A stretch of DNA of 64,000 nt, taken from Lichenicoccus sp965276875. GTDB lineage: Bacteria; Pseudomonadota; Alphaproteobacteria; Acetobacterales; Acetobacteraceae. Below are positions 11,260-20,232 of this stretch, in pieces. The notes below the pieces were generated by a model, which had not been told where the DNA came from, did no database searches, and saw only the letters and a list, made by a program, of their open reading frames with translations. The DNA lies in contig NZ_OZ255701.1 of the NCBI RefSeq assembly GCF_965276875.1, forward strand, positions 558,001-622,000, in the 5' to 3' direction. The position numbers and the translations under genes were made by a program. The stretch's first letter is position 1, and every line of letters begins with the position of its first letter.

Positions 11260-12216
11260 TCAAGCTGTCTTTGGTGTCCAAAGGCGTGGATTTTTGAGCA
11301 GTGCGTTGGCGAGGACGATGAGCTTGCGCATGACGGTGATGATGGCGACCTTTGGTGGTTTTCCGGCAGCGGTCATGGCCTGATATTTGGCCTTGAGGTC
11401 TGCATTGAAGCGGATGGCGACGAGGGCCGGCATGTAGAGGGCCTGGCGCAGGGTAGCGCGTCCGCCGCTGATGAAGCTGCGGCCTTTCCATTGCCCGCTT
11501 TCGCGGGTGACGGGTGCGAGGCCGGCGAGGCTTGCGGCCTGTCGATGTTCGAGGGTTCCGAGTTCAGGCATTTCGATCAGCAAGGCGAGTGCGGTGGCAT
11601 CGCCGACGCCTGGAATGCTGACCAGGCTGTTGAAGCGGAGCTGGAGATCCGGATCGGTTCTGACGAGACGGGCGAATTCGGCGTCGATGGCGTCGAGTTG
11701 CTCTTTGATCTGAAGCAGACGCCGAGCGGCCTGACGTTTGAGCAAAGCGAGGCCGAGGTTCTTCTGACGGTTCTGGGTGGCGGTGCGGTCCTTGACCAAT
11801 GCGCTGCGTGCGACGTGGAGTTGTCGCATCTGGTCGAGCGTGGCGCTGATGATCGGGCGCACGGGCGGTTCGAGCGAGGCGCCGAAGCGGGCCAGCATGG
11901 CGGCATCGACGCGATCGGTTTTGGCACGGGTGCCGACCGCCTCGGCGAAGCGTCGAGCCTGGCGCGGGTTGATCTTGACCACGGGCAGGTTGCGGCCGCC
12001 CAGCGTGCGCTCGAAGGCACGGTGATAGGCGCCGGTGGCCTCGAAGATGATGCGAACTGGGGCAAGCGGGGCCAGCCAGACGATGAGGGCGGCGAGACCG
12101 CGGGCGTCGTTGGTGAAGCGGCTGGTCGCGCCGCTCGGGTGCAGGCAGACGTCGAGCTGGTCTTTGGAGATGTCGACGCCGGCGGTTTGTGCTACAGATT
12201 GGGTCATCTTTTCCAT
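11260..12216 (-). CDS. IS110-family DEDD transposase
   Basis: A 318-residue recombinase. The N-terminal RuvC-like domain has the acidic tetrad at Asp15 (GVDISKDQLDV), Glu59 (FEATGAY), Asp101 and Asp104 (KTDRVDAAML). The C-terminal IS116/IS110/IS902 domain has a helix-hairpin-helix-like IPGVGDATA near residue 201. It also has the Gly/Ser-rich block around residues 238-252 (RESGQWKGRSFISGGR) that holds the catalytic serine. The gene appears intact, so the element may be active. IS110 recombinases are guided by an element-encoded bridge RNA. Confidence 0.95.
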   Translation of the reverse strand: MEKMTQSVAQTAGVDISKDQLDVCLHPSGATSRFTNDARGLAALIVWLAPLAPVRIIFEATGAYHRAFERTLGGRNLPVVKINPRQARRFAEAVGTRAKTDRVDAAMLARFGASLEPPVRPIISATLDQMRQLHVARSALVKDRTATQNRQKNLGLALLKRQAARRLLQIKEQLDAIDAEFARLVRTDPDLQLRFNSLVSIPGVGDATALALLIEMPELGTLEHRQAASLAGLAPVTRESGQWKGRSFISGGRATLRQALYMPALVAIRFNADLKAKYQAMTAAGKPPKVAIITVMRKLIVLANALLKNPRLWTPKTA

Positions 12217-12471
12217 GTCCTTTGCTTGTCATCCGGGTCGTCGCACCCGGGTATCCGTTCAGGCCGCAAGGAAAAGAGAGGGGCGGTCACACTCTAACTC
12301 GGCCCATGAAGACCAGCACTTTCACGACCCGTCCCCTCCCGCTGCCGGCGAGTTTGCACCTCGCCGGCAGCACCCCATCTTTGCCGGAAAGGGCGAGGAA
12401 ATCATAAGACAAGCACTTTCGGACCAAGCGGAAACGCTTGGGCCGATGTAGTGCTCGTGAAAACAAAGAGA
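12217..12471 (-). ncRNA. Candidate IS110 bridge RNA region
   Basis: The 255-bp non-coding segment upstream of the transposase, same strand, is where IS110-group elements encode their bridge RNA. It contains a perfect 12-bp stem (12341-12352 with 12360-12371, GCTGCCGGCGAG and its complement, 7-nt loop) and a 6-bp stem CCGGGT/ACCCGG (12233-12238 with 12245-12250). Structured hairpins flanking less structured loops fit the bridge-RNA plan. RNA ends and guide loops were not defined. Confidence 0.45.
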
Positions 12472-12578
12472 TAGAGTATGGCAGGCGCTTCTGTTAGCGC
12501 CTACCTTGCTGAATGCCGTGGCGGCAACTGGCCAGGAGCTTATCAGGCTTGCAACGTTCAACGTTTCGCCACCGCGGC

Positions 12579-15500
12579 TCACCCGCGAGTGCCAAGCCCG
12601 ACTTCTTTGCTGTGGCTGACTGCGAACGCGGCCAGCCACTCCCCCAGGTCCGATGCGGAGCACGGACGACTGATGTGATATCCCTGAACTTCCGAACAGC
12701 CCGCGGCACGCAAGACCTCCATCTGCTCGTTTGTTTCAACGCCCTCGGCAGTGACCAACGCTCCGAGGCCGGAGCACATCTCAGCAATGGCGCGCACGAT
12801 GATAGTTGCCTCAGGCTTGGTCCCGAGGTCCTGCACAAAGGAACGGTCAATCTTGATACGATCGAACGGCAGAGTGCGAAGGAAGCTCAAGGACGAGTAA
12901 CCGGTGCCGAAGTCGTCAAGTGCCACCGTAATGCCGAGCGCCCTAAGTCGATGAAGCGAGCAGATGGCTGCCTCCATCTCCCCGATCATCGCCGTCTCGG
13001 TAACCTCGAGCTCGAGACGTTCGGGAGAAAGCCCGGTTGCCGCCAGAGCCGATTCAACTCTCGTTACGAGGTCGGGCAGACGGAACTGCACGGCCGACAA
13101 ATTGACTGCAACCTTTATGTTTTCCGGCCATGCCGCCGCCTCTCGACAAGCAGCGTTAAGCACCCAGTCCCCGATTTCCGGCATCAAACCTGCCTCCTCG
13201 GCAAACGGAATGAAGTCTACAGGAGAGACCTTGCCACGTGTTGGAGACTGCCAACGGATAAGCGCCTCGCATGAGGTGACAACGTCCTCCTGAAGACTGA
13301 TCACTGGCTGATAATTGAGTAGGAACTGACCAAGGGCAAGCGCTTGCCGAAGGTCATGTTCAAGATCTCCTTGGCCCAGCTGCCCGAAGTGATGCCCGGC
13401 GGCTGTCGAATCCTTGTCACCCACACCGCTATTTTTTTCATGGGCGTGGAGCACTCCCAAGCTGTCCGACTTCTCGTCATGTTTCGGGTGGCTTGCAATC
13501 TCAGGCAACTCGTGCTCGATCCGATTGCGGCCTTTCTCCTTCGCCCGGTAGAGGGCTGCGTCGGCGCGCGCGAGTAGTGACAATGCGCTTTCCCCGGCGC
13601 GGAGGAAGGCAAGGCCTCCACTTGTCGTCACAATTCGCCTTGCTCCGCCTACCTGGTAAGGCGAATCAGCGATAGCCGACCGGATGATTGCGGTGCGTTC
13701 CACGATATCCCTTCGTGACAGCGGCAGGATGATGCAGAACTCCTCTCCACCATACCGGCCGGCGACCTCCGGAGTCTTGATGATCGCAGACAAACGATTT
13801 CCGAACGCTGTCAACACAGCGTCCCCTGCAAGGTGGCCGTGGGAGTCGTTGATCTTCTTGAAATGATCAAGATCACAGAGGAGAACGGCTAGTGGAGCCT
13901 GGGCCGAAAGCGCCGTCGCTACGGCGTCCTCAAGCAGGGTCATGAGTGCTCGCCGGTTGGGCAAGCCGGTGAGCACGTCAGACATTGCCAGCCGCTCGAG
14001 TTCGCTCCGCGCCTGCTCGATTTCCGCCGTGCGGTCGGATACGAGCTGCTCTAGACGCCTTCGCTGACGCAAAAGCAGGCGCACGCGCACCTGCCAGGTT
14101 CCGACCACCGTGCCGGCCACTGCGAGCGTGCAAGCGCTGTAGAACCACCAGTGCCGCCACCATGGCGCCCGAATTCGAAGGAAAACACTTACTGGGGCGG
14201 AAATCGAACCGTGTATGGGATCCAACGCGACCAGGTCGAAATGCAGGTCCCCAGCAGGCAGTCGCGCGTATCGGACCTCGTGCCCGGATGTGTCGCTCCA
14301 TCCAGAGTCGATCTCGCGCATTCTGTAACGGAACGTCACCTTCTGTGCGCGAGCTGGGTCGAGATCTGTGAAACGAATGACCAGGGGCGCCGAACTCGAA
14401 TTGATGCGAATCAGGGAGGTCGCGGGTAGCAGGCGAGTACCGATTGAAAGCCGCGTGATCTTGGGGTGCAGAGGGCTTGTCGGGTGGAGGCGAGCCGGGT
14501 CGATGAGGTGCGTCAGGCCGCGGCTGCTGCCAAACCACATCGAACCGTCATCATCTTCGAATACTGCCCCTTGGTCCAAGTCGTTGGTCAGTAGGCCATC
14601 GGTAACGTCGAACCGACGCCATGACCGGCCATCAAACAGGTCGATGCCGTGGTCAGTTCCGACCCACATCCAATCGCGCCTGTCCCGATGCAGGAACAAG
14701 ACATTGTTGGAACCGATCAGAGGTGCGACGATGGACGGCAGAGATTTCACAGGAAGGCCATCAACCATGTGAAAACGCATCACGCCCGCACTATCTGTAA
14801 AAGTCCAAAGATCGTCGTTCGGGCCAAATGCAAGGCCGCCGGGCCGACCCTTGAGCGAGCTGGATGGGATGACGGTCTGGAACTCTCCGGAACGGCTGCG
14901 TCGAACGATGCCGGCCGCGGTTGCTGCCCACGTGACGCCAAACCGATCAGTGATTACCTGCGTGGTCGCCTGGTTTATGGCGACTTCTACTTTCATCTGG
15001 GAGACTGGCGCGTCTGCATCTTTAATCGTCAGGAGAGCCTTGTCGGTTGACAGCCAAAGCCGGTTTGTAGGGTCTATGTACGTCGCCGAGACGTCTCCTG
15101 TAATCGGGAAATGTTCTATTATCCCACGGGCCGGATCGAGCCGTACCAGCGGCGCCCGCAACGGCGCGATCCACAGCCGTCCAGCTTTGCTCGCCGAAAT
15201 GTTCTCACTCCCACCGGGTACGGCAGAAACGCCGCCCTCGAGTGCCACCGTGTCGCCGTAGGTCGCGACCCAAAGTTGGCCACCTCGCGGCCGGGCCATT
15301 GCCCAGATGATTTCACTTGGTAGCCCGTCGGATGCCGTCCAATGCTCCCAGGTCCCCAGTCCAAGGCTGCGGAACGCGCCGCGGCCGATGCTTCCGACCC
15401 AGAGGGATCCTTCGCGATCAAACGTGAAAGATTGTATGGGAGTGGCCGGCAGACCTCCCTCGTGATGCCGGAAGGTGCGCCAGGACGTGCCATCATATTG

Positions 15501-16400
15501 GAGAAGGCCCTCTTCTCCCATTGTAAAGACGCCGTTGCGGCCATCCGTCAGCAGATCGAGGCGCGCGGGAACGGCGAGATTGAAACGGCCACGTCGGCCG
15601 GGAATAATGATGGCGGTGAACGACCGTTGGCCGGGCCGCCGCCATGCCAGACGGTCAAGGCTGCGCGCCCATAGCGTTCCATCAGGTGTTCGAAGTGCCA
15701 CCTGCCAGGCATCAGCAGGCAGGCCGTCGCCAACGCCGGACACATCCACTCGACCATTCTTAAGGCGACAAATTGCCGAGCCGCACCCTATCAGCAGCGC
15801 GCCATCTGTGTCGGAAGCGACGAAGCGGGATCGGGCCAACTCGGGATAGGCGGTCAAGTTGGCTGGACTCAACAACGGCACAAACGAACGGCTTGCGTGC
15901 ATGTTCGCGGGCGCACTTAGCAGCGTCCCGTCAACATCAAGAACGACGTTGCCACTGGAGAAGGCAATGACATGCGGCGAGGTTATATGGAGCGGCCTGC
16001 CGACTTTGATTCTGTGAAAGCTCGACCCTTGGCGAAGATAGAGTGCGTCGCTCGTGACGACCCAGACCTGACCGTGATCGTCGGTCGCAAGCTTTCTGAT
16101 CCACGCCGCTGGAGGCAGTCCCGCCGCGGCGCCGTAAGGAGATATTGTCAGGCCATCGTAGCGGTAGAGCCCGGCTTCCGTTCCGAGCAGAATATAGCCG
16201 TCGGCGTCCTGAGCCAGGGTGGAGACGGACGCATTGCCGAGACCCTGCTCGTCTGTGTAGCTCTCGAATCGTGTGAATTGCGCCTGTGCCCCTGTGACGA
16301 GCGTCGACGCCACTGCGCAGCCGATGAGGATCGCGCGCAACAACTGCCACGTGAACGATCCGTGCTCCGCGCACATCTGTCCCGACTTTGGTGATGGCAT
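12579..16400 (-). CDS. Periplasmic propeller sensor with GGDEF and EAL domains
   Basis: A 1273-residue inner-membrane signalling protein. A signal-anchor (about 18-41, LLRAILIGCAVASTLVTGAQA) precedes a long run of two-component-regulator propeller repeats (for example LAQDADGYILLGTEAGLYRYDG, DREGSLWVGSIGRGAF, RDWMWVGTDHGIDLFDG). A Y_Y_Y-type Ig-like domain and one membrane helix near residue 757 follow. Inside the cell are a GGDEF domain with intact GGEEF near residue 883 and an EAL domain with EALIRW near 1046, ELEVTETAMIG, DDFGTGYS, KIDRSF and AEGVET. It could both make and degrade c-di-GMP in response to an external ligand. It reads leftward and stands alone. Confidence 0.93.
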   Translation of the reverse strand: MPSPKSGQMCAEHGSFTWQLLRAILIGCAVASTLVTGAQAQFTRFESYTDEQGLGNASVSTLAQDADGYILLGTEAGLYRYDGLTISPYGAAAGLPPAAWIRKLATDDHGQVWVVTSDALYLRQGSSFHRIKVGRPLHITSPHVIAFSSGNVVLDVDGTLLSAPANMHASRSFVPLLSPANLTAYPELARSRFVASDTDGALLIGCGSAICRLKNGRVDVSGVGDGLPADAWQVALRTPDGTLWARSLDRLAWRRPGQRSFTAIIIPGRRGRFNLAVPARLDLLTDGRNGVFTMGEEGLLQYDGTSWRTFRHHEGGLPATPIQSFTFDREGSLWVGSIGRGAFRSLGLGTWEHWTASDGLPSEIIWAMARPRGGQLWVATYGDTVALEGGVSAVPGGSENISASKAGRLWIAPLRAPLVRLDPARGIIEHFPITGDVSATYIDPTNRLWLSTDKALLTIKDADAPVSQMKVEVAINQATTQVITDRFGVTWAATAAGIVRRSRSGEFQTVIPSSSLKGRPGGLAFGPNDDLWTFTDSAGVMRFHMVDGLPVKSLPSIVAPLIGSNNVLFLHRDRRDWMWVGTDHGIDLFDGRSWRRFDVTDGLLTNDLDQGAVFEDDDGSMWFGSSRGLTHLIDPARLHPTSPLHPKITRLSIGTRLLPATSLIRINSSSAPLVIRFTDLDPARAQKVTFRYRMREIDSGWSDTSGHEVRYARLPAGDLHFDLVALDPIHGSISAPVSVFLRIRAPWWRHWWFYSACTLAVAGTVVGTWQVRVRLLLRQRRRLEQLVSDRTAEIEQARSELERLAMSDVLTGLPNRRALMTLLEDAVATALSAQAPLAVLLCDLDHFKKINDSHGHLAGDAVLTAFGNRLSAIIKTPEVAGRYGGEEFCIILPLSRRDIVERTAIIRSAIADSPYQVGGARRIVTTSGGLAFLRAGESALSLLARADAALYRAKEKGRNRIEHELPEIASHPKHDEKSDSLGVLHAHEKNSGVGDKDSTAAGHHFGQLGQGDLEHDLRQALALGQFLLNYQPVISLQEDVVTSCEALIRWQSPTRGKVSPVDFIPFAEEAGLMPEIGDWVLNAACREAAAWPENIKVAVNLSAVQFRLPDLVTRVESALAATGLSPERLELEVTETAMIGEMEAAICSLHRLRALGITVALDDFGTGYSSLSFLRTLPFDRIKIDRSFVQDLGTKPEATIIVRAIAEMCSGLGALVTAEGVETNEQMEVLRAAGCSEVQGYHISRPCSASDLGEWLAAFAVSHSKEVGLGTRG

Positions 16401-16639
16401 GACAATCGCCCGAATGGTCAGTCAATGTCTGCTCGTTGAATTAAGAACGGATGAAGGAGCGCCGAAGCTCGTCCCGCTCATTCAGTGCGGCTGCTGAAGT
16501 TTGGACGTATCCCTCCGGCGTAGGCCGCCTTCCGAACGTTGAATGACGGGCGCAGAGTAGCCGCCCTTGAGAATGTCGTGTTCCCGTGGCGCAAGCAGTT
16601 TTCGGCAGAAGCAATCCCATCTGGCTGGCTAAACCGGGC
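16401..16639. other. Intergenic spacer, no gene recognised
   Basis: About 240 bp between the start of the GGDEF-EAL gene and the IS66 remnant. It must contain the promoter of the leftward signalling gene. No regulatory motif or coding region could be supported. Confidence 0.4.
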
Positions 16640-17065
16640 AGCTACGGCATGCTGTATGACCCGGCGCGCCGGCCAGGACCGATCCTGGAGGCAGCGTGCT
16701 GGGCCCACGCCCGACGGCCGTTCTTTGCGCTGGCAGATGTCGAGCAGAACGCACGGCGCGCGGCCCAGGGGCCACGTGATCCGCCACTCGCGTCGGCAGC
16801 GGTGCGTCGCATTGACGCGCTGTTCGACACCGAGCGCAGCATTGTTGGCCAGGGCGCCGCCCGACGCCTTGCCGCGCGGCAGGAACCGAGCGTGCCCCTC
16901 GTCGCCGATCTTGAGCGCTGGATGCGCGGGCAGCACGCCGCGGCGATGTATTCGCTCATCGTCACCGCCAAGCTGAACGACATCGATCCGCAGGCCTGGC
17001 CCGGCGACATACTGGGCCGAATCGCCGATCACCCCGCGAGCCGTCTTGACGGCCTCCTCCCCTGA
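16640..17065 (+). pseudogene. IS66-family transposase remnant
   Basis: A fragment of an IS66 TnpC-type transposase. It begins at LYDPARRPGPILEAACWAHARRPFF, continues ALADVEQNARRAAQG and AAVRRIDALFDTER, then jumps from DLERWMRGQ directly to AAAMYSLIVTAKLNDIDPQAW and IADHPASRLDGLLP. In intact IS66 transposases the two parts are separated by roughly 70-80 residues carrying the last catalytic acidic residue, and a long N-terminal part precedes the fragment. This is therefore a doubly deleted, inactive relic. The open frame extends a little upstream of the recognisable part. Confidence 0.82.
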
Positions 17066-17199
17066 AATTGGCGGCTTCGCAGGGCGCCAGCCAGTCTGGC
17101 CGTCTGATCATTGCCGCCATGTCGGCCCCTCTTTACCATGACGCATGTCGCAGCGACGCTCGACGTGCGGGAAGTGAATTGTTTGGAGATGAGACCGGA

Positions 17200-17667
17200 A
17201 TGGATGCGCGGTTTGCAAGCATAGCCGTAGCGTCAGCGCTCCACCTGTTCGAGGAATATGTCGTGCCCGGCGGATTTCTGCGGTGGTTACGCCGTGCATT
17301 CCCATCAGGGGCGCTGGGTCCACTTGGGGCGATCTGCGTCAACGTCGCCTTTATCGCCCTGATACTGTCGCCGCTGATATCGGATCCAAAGCTCGACCCG
17401 GTCTTCAATATTTCGATCGTTGTATTAGTGATATCCAATGGCGCGCTCCATTTCGCGAGTAGCCTTGTCACGACCACCTACTCGCCGGGCGTCATCACTT
17501 CGGTCCTTCTCTACTTCCCGATCGGCGCGTGGGCGCTTGTTACGATTGCGCACGATTGGCGCATCGATACCGAGCAGTTGGTTGCCGCCTCACTGCTCGG
17601 AGTCTTCTGGCAGGTTGTTCCGATTGCCATCATGGTAGTCCGTGGCTCTCTGGCCGGTCGCCAGTGA
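17200..17667 (+). CDS. HXXEE domain membrane protein
   Basis: About 155 residues, mostly hydrophobic, with four or five predicted membrane helices (for example VNVAFIALILSPLI and SIVVLVISNGALHFASS). Near the N-terminus LHLFEEYVVPGGFLRW matches the HXXEE domain signature (His, then Glu-Glu). Function in the family is unknown. The ATG at 17200 is chosen because it begins the conserved part; the frame is open further upstream to 17068, where it would overlap the IS66 relic's end. GGAG lies about 13 bp before 17200. Confidence 0.7.
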   Translation: MDARFASIAVASALHLFEEYVVPGGFLRWLRRAFPSGALGPLGAICVNVAFIALILSPLISDPKLDPVFNISIVVLVISNGALHFASSLVTTTYSPGVITSVLLYFPIGAWALVTIAHDWRIDTEQLVAASLLGVFWQVVPIAIMVVRGSLAGRQ

Positions 17668-17843
17668 CGTGCATCAGGCGGCGTTCACCAGAAGCTAACA
17701 TCCAGCGTGCAGCAGGAACGGCTCTCCCGAGGTCGTAGCCACTCGGGTGAATGCCGCGGTTCTCACCGGATGGAGACGTTTGGACCGCGGGCTAGAGGTG
17801 AGCAACAATGTTGGCTGTTGGACAACAAGGAACGACAAGAGGG

Positions 17844-17875
17844 ACGCGACTTCACTCCGGCAAGTGAAGTCGCGT
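17844..17875. other. Perfect 13-bp hairpin between convergent genes
   Basis: ACGCGACTTCACT at 17844-17856 pairs perfectly with AGTGAAGTCGCGT at 17863-17875 across the loop CCGGCA. It sits in the 251-bp gap between the HXXEE gene and the leftward sedolisin gene. No T-run follows on either strand, so it is not a textbook terminator. It could be a bidirectional terminator, a protein-binding site or a mobile hairpin. Confidence 0.5.
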
Positions 17876-17900
17876 AAGGAGGTGCGACGGTGATGTGTAG

Positions 17901-17917
17901 CGGAACCGGTCGTTCCG
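17901..17917 (-). terminator. Possible terminator hairpin after the sedolisin gene
   Basis: CGGAAC at 17901-17906 and GTTCCG at 17912-17917 form a 6-bp stem with loop CGGTC, placed 2 bp beyond the stop codon of the leftward protease gene. No T-run follows, so intrinsic termination is uncertain. Confidence 0.3.
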
Positions 17918-17918
17918 T

Positions 17919-19859
17919 TCAGGGATTGGAAGCGGAGTGTGGAGCCCCAGCACGGTTGATGTTGGTGAGTCCGAGCATCGTGGCGACGTCCGGCGAGCCA
18001 ACGCCGGTTGTCAGATCATAAGCTCCGCTACCAGGTGCATTGCCGTTGAAGCCATTGATGTTTTCATGAAAATAGGCCGCCCCACCTGAGGCCTGCCGCC
18101 GGGCAAGCGTGTAGAGGAAGGGATTGATGTTGCCTTGCCGCCCCTGAGTTTCCACGAGCAAGGCCACGGCGCTCGCCATTTCGGGCGCCGCCGCGCTCGT
18201 ACCGACAACGCTATCGAGCTGCCCGTTGAAAACGATGGTCAGGCTGGAACGCTCAATGTTGCCCCACCCGTTGAGGCTCGTGTTGCCGCCATTGCAGGGC
18301 GCCTGGGCGATATCAGGACAGCCGCCCATCTCCATTGCGACGTCTGGAACCGTGCGATACCACCAGCTGCCGGTGCTGACGAGGGACTGATACCAGGGTC
18401 GCGCGTAGATCGTTGAGACACCGCCACCCGAGCCCCAAAGGCCGCCGGAGGCACTCACGCCCACGCCAAAGGGATCGAAGGCAAGCTCTGGATCGGACCA
18501 CGCGTTCTCCCTGACATAGGCCGAATCAGAGCCCCCGATGGCGCCCGCGGTGACGAGGTTTGTACCGCCTACAGCGGTCACGTTTGGGTCGGCCGCAGGG
18601 ACGGAGACGCCTGCGATGAACTGCCCGCTGCCGCCGGAGAAGTATGCCGGATTTAGACAGCCGAGACCGCCGGCATCACCCGAAGCGGCAATAAAGGTAA
18701 TTCCCTCGGCGTTGCCCTGCTTGAACAATTCGGAAAATATGTTCAGCACCGCGGTTTGGTCGGAGCCGTTGTTATAGGCACGGGTGTAGTATAGCTCGCA
18801 CTGGCCGAAAGAAAGTGACACGACGTCCGCCACATCGTCATTGACGATGGCTGTATATGCGGAGATGAGTGATTGATCCGTCAGGTCCGGTGTGTCGTAC
18901 AGGATGACATGGGCTCCGGGAGCGCCGCCAAGCACCTGCTCGACGTCGATGGTCGCCTCCTCGGAGGCCGTATTGGTCGTCGAGAAGATGGCGCTGCCGT
19001 TAACCGGCCGGCGCGCGAAGAGAGTTGGATCGGAGGGTTGGCCGGAGGTCGCTTTGAAGTTCATCTGGTCGAACAGGGCCGCGATGTCGGTATCCAGCAC
19101 GTCGCTTGCCATCACCACGGCTACAGTCGTGCCGCTACCGTCGAGGCGCGGCCCTTTGCCCTTCCCAGACATTGTTGCCTGATAGGATGGGTAACCATAC
19201 GCCTGCTTGAGGTCGTTATAGAAGTAGCCCAACCCGCTTGGGCTGCCCTGAGTATACCCGCGTGTGCTGCGGTTCATGTAGCCGCCTGCGCTCCGGCGCA
19301 CCGCGGGCATGGCTTGGAAGCTGCTTGCCTTGAACGCTGAGACGACGGCGCCAGCCGAAGACAAGGTCGCGGGCGCAGTCAGCGGGCGGTCCGCGATGAG
19401 TTGTTGCTGGCCAGCCGCGTTTGCCGCCAGGGAGAGGCTGACATTGAATGCCATGTTCACCTGAGTGGCGGTCCCGGCGACATGAAGTGACCGGCTCTGG
19501 GGCGTTACTTGCAGGCCGAACTGCTTCAGAGTGGACGCGACGGCGTTGACGATCTGCTGGTCGGCACCGAAGCGTGCCGCAAACTCGGCAGGTTTCAACC
19601 AGTGATGGTACTGCGGAGAAGCCGGGTCCTGCTGCTCCGCGAGCAGCGCGTCGAGGCCGGCAGGATTGGTCAGCGGCAGGACGACGTCAAACTCCACCGG
19701 CTGCGAGGCTGGGGCTGGCCCAAGCACCTTCAGCTTTGGTGGTGATGCATGCCGCTGATGATCGCGCCAAGCTGAAAGCGGATCATCCTGAGCGAGTGCC
19801 AACAGCGGGCTTGTGACGAGTAGTGCTGCGCCTAACAGCGCGGGTTTGATGAGACGCAA
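17919..19859 (-). CDS. Secreted sedolisin (S53) serine-carboxyl protease
   Basis: Acid-active endopeptidase with an N-terminal pro-kumamolisin propeptide (FDVVLPLTNPAGLDALLAEQQD, YHHWLKPAEFAARFG) and an S53 catalytic domain. The expected residues are visible: Glu and Asp in EATIDVEQ near residue 300, the oxyanion Asp in AASGDAGG, and Ser in GTSAAAPE near residue 555. A TTG at 19859 is chosen because GGGAGG lies 5-6 bp upstream and it gives a clean signal peptide (MRLIKPALLGAALLVTSPLLALAQ). The frame is open to a TTG at 19913. Likely exported and self-processed. Confidence 0.92.
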   Translation of the reverse strand: MRLIKPALLGAALLVTSPLLALAQDDPLSAWRDHQRHASPPKLKVLGPAPASQPVEFDVVLPLTNPAGLDALLAEQQDPASPQYHHWLKPAEFAARFGADQQIVNAVASTLKQFGLQVTPQSRSLHVAGTATQVNMAFNVSLSLAANAAGQQQLIADRPLTAPATLSSAGAVVSAFKASSFQAMPAVRRSAGGYMNRSTRGYTQGSPSGLGYFYNDLKQAYGYPSYQATMSGKGKGPRLDGSGTTVAVVMASDVLDTDIAALFDQMNFKATSGQPSDPTLFARRPVNGSAIFSTTNTASEEATIDVEQVLGGAPGAHVILYDTPDLTDQSLISAYTAIVNDDVADVVSLSFGQCELYYTRAYNNGSDQTAVLNIFSELFKQGNAEGITFIAASGDAGGLGCLNPAYFSGGSGQFIAGVSVPAADPNVTAVGGTNLVTAGAIGGSDSAYVRENAWSDPELAFDPFGVGVSASGGLWGSGGGVSTIYARPWYQSLVSTGSWWYRTVPDVAMEMGGCPDIAQAPCNGGNTSLNGWGNIERSSLTIVFNGQLDSVVGTSAAAPEMASAVALLVETQGRQGNINPFLYTLARRQASGGAAYFHENINGFNGNAPGSGAYDLTTGVGSPDVATMLGLTNINRAGAPHSASNP

Positions 19860-19913
19860 GATCGACCTCCCGAGAGCAGCGACCCAGCCGCACAGAGGGC
19901 GGCCACGGACCAA

Positions 19914-20232
19914 GTGCTTCGAATTAAGGCATGATTGTTACGAATTCGTTAAGACGCGTCTCATTCGCGATGACGTGTCTCGGAAAGTGCGGCGGTGCGG
20001 AACGCCCTGAAGCGGCTCTCTTATCTGAAGGGCGTTGCAGGCCTTCCGCGACCACGCGGACGATGGCGTGCGTCGTCCCAGGAGGCGAGCAAGCTCGTGA
20101 CGTTCGGACTGCCGCAGGGTCCGGGTCGCGAGAGTCCGGGTCGGCGTGACTGGCCAGGCAAAACCGGCAACGGAACTTGATCCCGCCGCCGTCACGATCG
20201 CTCTCGCGCAAGAGCACCGCAGGCGAGGACGT
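19914..20232. other. Intergenic spacer, no gene recognised
   Basis: About 320 bp between the sedolisin start and the stop of the leftward MmgE/PrpD gene. It contains a short direct repeat, GTCCGGGTCG, twice around 20128-20153, and AT-richer DNA next to the protease that may hold its promoter. No coding region could be supported on either strand. Confidence 0.4.

Larger units (their letters stand above)
11243..12479 (-). mobile_element. IS110-family insertion sequence, apparently complete
   Basis: A transposase gene of the IS110 family lies in a segment bounded by an 8-bp direct repeat, TAGAGTAT, at 11243-11250 and 12472-12479. Counting one repeat copy the element is about 1229 bp, a normal IS110 size. 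About 255 bp of non-coding DNA precedes the transposase and only about 9 bp follows it, matching the IS110 subgroup where the long non-coding end is upstream. No terminal inverted repeats are seen, as expected. The repeats may be target/donor core matches rather than a target-site duplication. Exact ends are inferred. Confidence 0.65.

Noticed and set aside
20128..20153. Direct repeat GTCCGGGTCG
   Set aside because: Two 10-bp copies in GC-rich DNA are easily due to chance; no linked feature was seen.
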